A stretch of DNA of 63,660 bases from an uncultured bacterium (GTDB lineage: Bacteria; Desulfobacterota; Desulfovibrionia; Desulfovibrionales; Desulfovibrionaceae). The position numbers and the translations under genes are program-made. How positions within the stretch are numbered: the stretch's first letter is position 1; each line of letters opens with the position of its first letter. Positions 61,533 to 63,660 of this stretch are shown here, piece after piece. Where the stretch lies: NCBI GenBank assembly GCA_905214305.1, contig CAJMLK010000011.1:1-63660 (forward strand). Reading direction: 5' to 3'. The notes beneath the pieces are model-generated. The model was not told the origin of the DNA. It did not search any database and worked only from the letters and a program-made list of their open reading frames with translations.

Positions 61533-63660
61533 ATGGGCCAGCTCACCAAACAGTTCGGCAAGATCAAGATCTCCCTCCCCATCCCCCATCTGCTGAATCT
61601 GCAGATAGACTCATATGAAAAGTTTCTTCAGGAAGGCGTTCCAGAAGCCGAACGTCGCCCTGATGAAGGACTTGAGGGCGTTTTTCATACGGTCTTTCCT
61701 ATCGAAGACTTTAACAAGACCGCCAGTCTGGAATTTGTCAGCTATGAAATAGGCGAGCCCAAATACGACCAGGCCGAATGCATTTCCAAAGGCCTGACGT
61801 ACGAAGCCCCCATGCGCATTAAAGTGCGCCTTGTGGTGTATGATGCCGACGAAGCCTCGGGCAACCGGACTATTCGTGACATCAAGGAGCAGGATATCTA
61901 TTTTGGAACCCTGCCCCTCATGACCGAAAAAGGCACCTTTATCATAAACGGCACAGAACGTGTCATCGTCAACCAGCTCCAGCGTTCGCCCGGCATCATT
62001 TTCGAACATGATGGCGGCAAGACGCATACCAGCCGTAAAGTGCTGTACTCGTGCCGCGTCATTCCCATGCGCGGCTCCTGGCTGGACTTTGACTTTGACC
62101 ACAAGGACATTCTCTACGTCCGCATTGACCGCCGCCGCAAAATGCCCGCCACCATCCTGTTCAAGGCGATGGGCATGAGCAAGGAACAGATCCTTGAATA
62201 CTTCTATACGCAGGAAACCTACCGTCTGGAAGAACGCAACACCATTTTCTGGGAAGTGCGCAAGGAACTGTACCGCAAGGACAACGCCTATGCCGACATC
62301 GTCGACAGCGAAGGCAATGTCATCGTCAAGGCGGGCAAGCCCATAACCAAGCGCAGCTGGCGTCTTATCTGCGAAGCGGGCATCGAGGCCATTGAAATGC
62401 GCCCCGACACCCTGGACGGCATGTTCCTGGCCGTCGACGTGGCCGACCCCAAGACCGGCGAACTGCTGGCCGAAGCTGCGGACGAAATCACCCCCGGGCT
62501 GCTTGATCGCATGCGTGATGCCGGCATTGACCGCGTCAACGTGCTGCACACCAAGGGTAATGACACGTCTTCCTCCATCCGCGACACCCTCATGCTGGAC
62601 CGCATTCCGGATCAGCTGAAGGCGCAGGAGGAGATCTACCGTCGTCTGCGTCCTTCGTCGCCGCCCACAGCGGAAATTGCGGCCAGCTTTTTCGACAATC
62701 TGTTCCGCAATCCCGACTATTATGACCTGTCACCCGTGGGCCGGTACAAGCTCAACCAGCGCCTCAGCCTGGACGAGCCTTCCGACCTGCGCACCCTGAC
62801 GGACAATGATATCCTTACGGCCATCAAGGTGCTCGTCCACCTCAAGGACAGCCACGGCCCTGCCGACGATATTGACCATCTCGGCAACCGCCGCGTGCGC
62901 CTTGTGGGTGAACTGGTGGAAAACCAGTACCGCATCGGCCTCGTCCGCATGGAGCGCGCCATCAAGGAGCGCATGAGCCTGCAGGAAATCTCCACGCTCA
63001 TGCCCCACGACCTCATCAATCCCAAGCCTGTGGCCGCCGTGCTGAAGGAATTCTTCGGCACTTCACAGCTGTCACAGTTTATGGACCAGACCAACTCCCT
63101 CTCCGAAGTGACGCACAAGCGTCGCCTCTCGGCCCTTGGGCCCGGCGGTCTGACCCGTGAACGCGCGGGCTTTGAAGTACGCGACGTGCATACCTCGCAC
63201 TACGGCCGCATCTGCCCCATTGAAACGCCCGAAGGTCCGAACATCGGCCTTATCGTTTCTCTGACCACCTTTGCCAAGGTCAACGACTACGGCTTTATCG
63301 AAACGCCCTACCATGTGGTGCGCGAAGGCCGGGTCACGGACGAAGTGGTCCATCTTGATGCGTCCCGCGAAGGCGATCAGGTGGTGGCGCAGGCCAACGC
63401 GGTGCTGGACGAACAGGGCAACCTGGTTGACGAATTCGTCACCGTGCGCGTCAAGGGTGAAGTGGAAATGCGTCATCGCGACGAAGTGACCCTCATGGAC
63501 ATTTCGCCCAGCCAGATGGTTTCCATTTCGGCCGCGCTCATTCCCTTTCTGGAACACGACGACGCCAACCGCGCGCTCATGGGTTCCAACATGCAGCGTC
63601 AGGCCGTGCCCCTGCTCCGCTCCGAGAAGCCCCTTGTGGGAACCGGCATGGAAGTGGACG
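61533..63660 (+). CDS. rpoB: RNA polymerase beta subunit (5' part, runs off the window)
   Basis: Open to the right edge; 709 codons are visible. MGQLTKQFGKIKISLPIPHL opens the protein; LPLMTEKGTFIINGTERVIV, QLQRSPGIIFEHD, FFGTSQLSQFMDQTN and the rifampicin-region RLSALGPGGLTRERAGFEVRDVH and CPIETPEGPNIGLI follow. These are normal for the beta subunit. GAGG precedes the ATG. The order rplJ-rplL-rpoB is universal in bacteria; rpoC is expected beyond the window. Confidence 0.97.
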   Translation, partial: MGQLTKQFGKIKISLPIPHLLNLQIDSYEKFLQEGVPEAERRPDEGLEGVFHTVFPIEDFNKTASLEFVSYEIGEPKYDQAECISKGLTYEAPMRIKVRLVVYDADEASGNRTIRDIKEQDIYFGTLPLMTEKGTFIINGTERVIVNQLQRSPGIIFEHDGGKTHTSRKVLYSCRVIPMRGSWLDFDFDHKDILYVRIDRRRKMPATILFKAMGMSKEQILEYFYTQETYRLEERNTIFWEVRKELYRKDNAYADIVDSEGNVIVKAGKPITKRSWRLICEAGIEAIEMRPDTLDGMFLAVDVADPKTGELLAEAADEITPGLLDRMRDAGIDRVNVLHTKGNDTSSSIRDTLMLDRIPDQLKAQEEIYRRLRPSSPPTAEIAASFFDNLFRNPDYYDLSPVGRYKLNQRLSLDEPSDLRTLTDNDILTAIKVLVHLKDSHGPADDIDHLGNRRVRLVGELVENQYRIGLVRMERAIKERMSLQEISTLMPHDLINPKPVAAVLKEFFGTSQLSQFMDQTNSLSEVTHKRRLSALGPGGLTRERAGFEVRDVHTSHYGRICPIETPEGPNIGLIVSLTTFAKVNDYGFIETPYHVVREGRVTDEVVHLDASREGDQVVAQANAVLDEQGNLVDEFVTVRVKGEVEMRHRDEVTLMDISPSQMVSISAALIPFLEHDDANRALMGSNMQRQAVPLLRSEKPLVGTGMEVD

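Overview
The window is a chromosomal segment of a GC-rich sulfate-reducing deltaproteobacterium, most likely a Desulfovibrio close to D. desulfuricans. This is inferred from the gene order, a type III glutamine synthetase, a fused pseudouridine synthase/dephospho-CoA kinase and a sulfotransferase-family periplasmic protein. No prophage, insertion sequence or CRISPR array is visible. Two features stand out: an intact tryptophan operon with a leader-peptide attenuator, and a dispersed ~150 bp inverted-end repeat.

Positions 1-15.7 kb are mostly on the minus strand. They hold a small nuclease group (degenerate thermonuclease, hypothetical, DnaQ-like exonuclease), a solitary FeoB with a His-rich tail, and a DUF2325 protein. 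FeoB and the DUF2325 gene share a Fur-box-like operator. Next comes trpL-trpE-trpGD-trpC-trpF-trpB-trpA, with a WWW leader peptide and a terminator hairpin. trpGD carries an apparent frameshift inside the conserved KHGNRAVSS motif. glnN and slyD follow.

Positions 15.9-33.4 kb are mostly plus strand and accessory or housekeeping: lysA, a MATE exporter, a DUF2156 protein, YnfA, tRNA-Glu (minus strand), an NlpC/P60 lipoprotein overlapping rluD-coaE, a hybrid histidine kinase and YbaK. A membrane protein translationally coupled to a membrane-anchored Hsp70-like ATPase comes next, then a Sel1 protein (minus), a His-rich membrane protein, a GIY-YIG protein and a LysE exporter.

Positions 33.5-53.3 kb are a dense core-biosynthesis block: yceD(DUF177)-rpmF-plsX-fabH-fabG-acpP-fabF (membrane lipid synthesis), glyA, dCMP deaminase-ribD-ribE-ribH-nusB-leuS, then holA-radC-lon-prmC. 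No ribBA lies between ribE and ribH.

Positions 53.4-63.7 kb hold an arylsulfotransferase-like secreted protein preceded by a Crp/Fnr-type palindrome. After it come tRNA-Thr, tRNA-Tyr, tRNA-Gly, tuf, rpmG, tRNA-Trp, secE, nusG, rplK, rplA, rplJ, rplL and the 5' part of rpoB, which runs off the right edge. rpoB has its own likely promoter and a leader terminator.

At least eight copies or fragments of one repeat family are scattered between genes. In four cases the end of the repeat contains the stop codon of the neighbouring gene.
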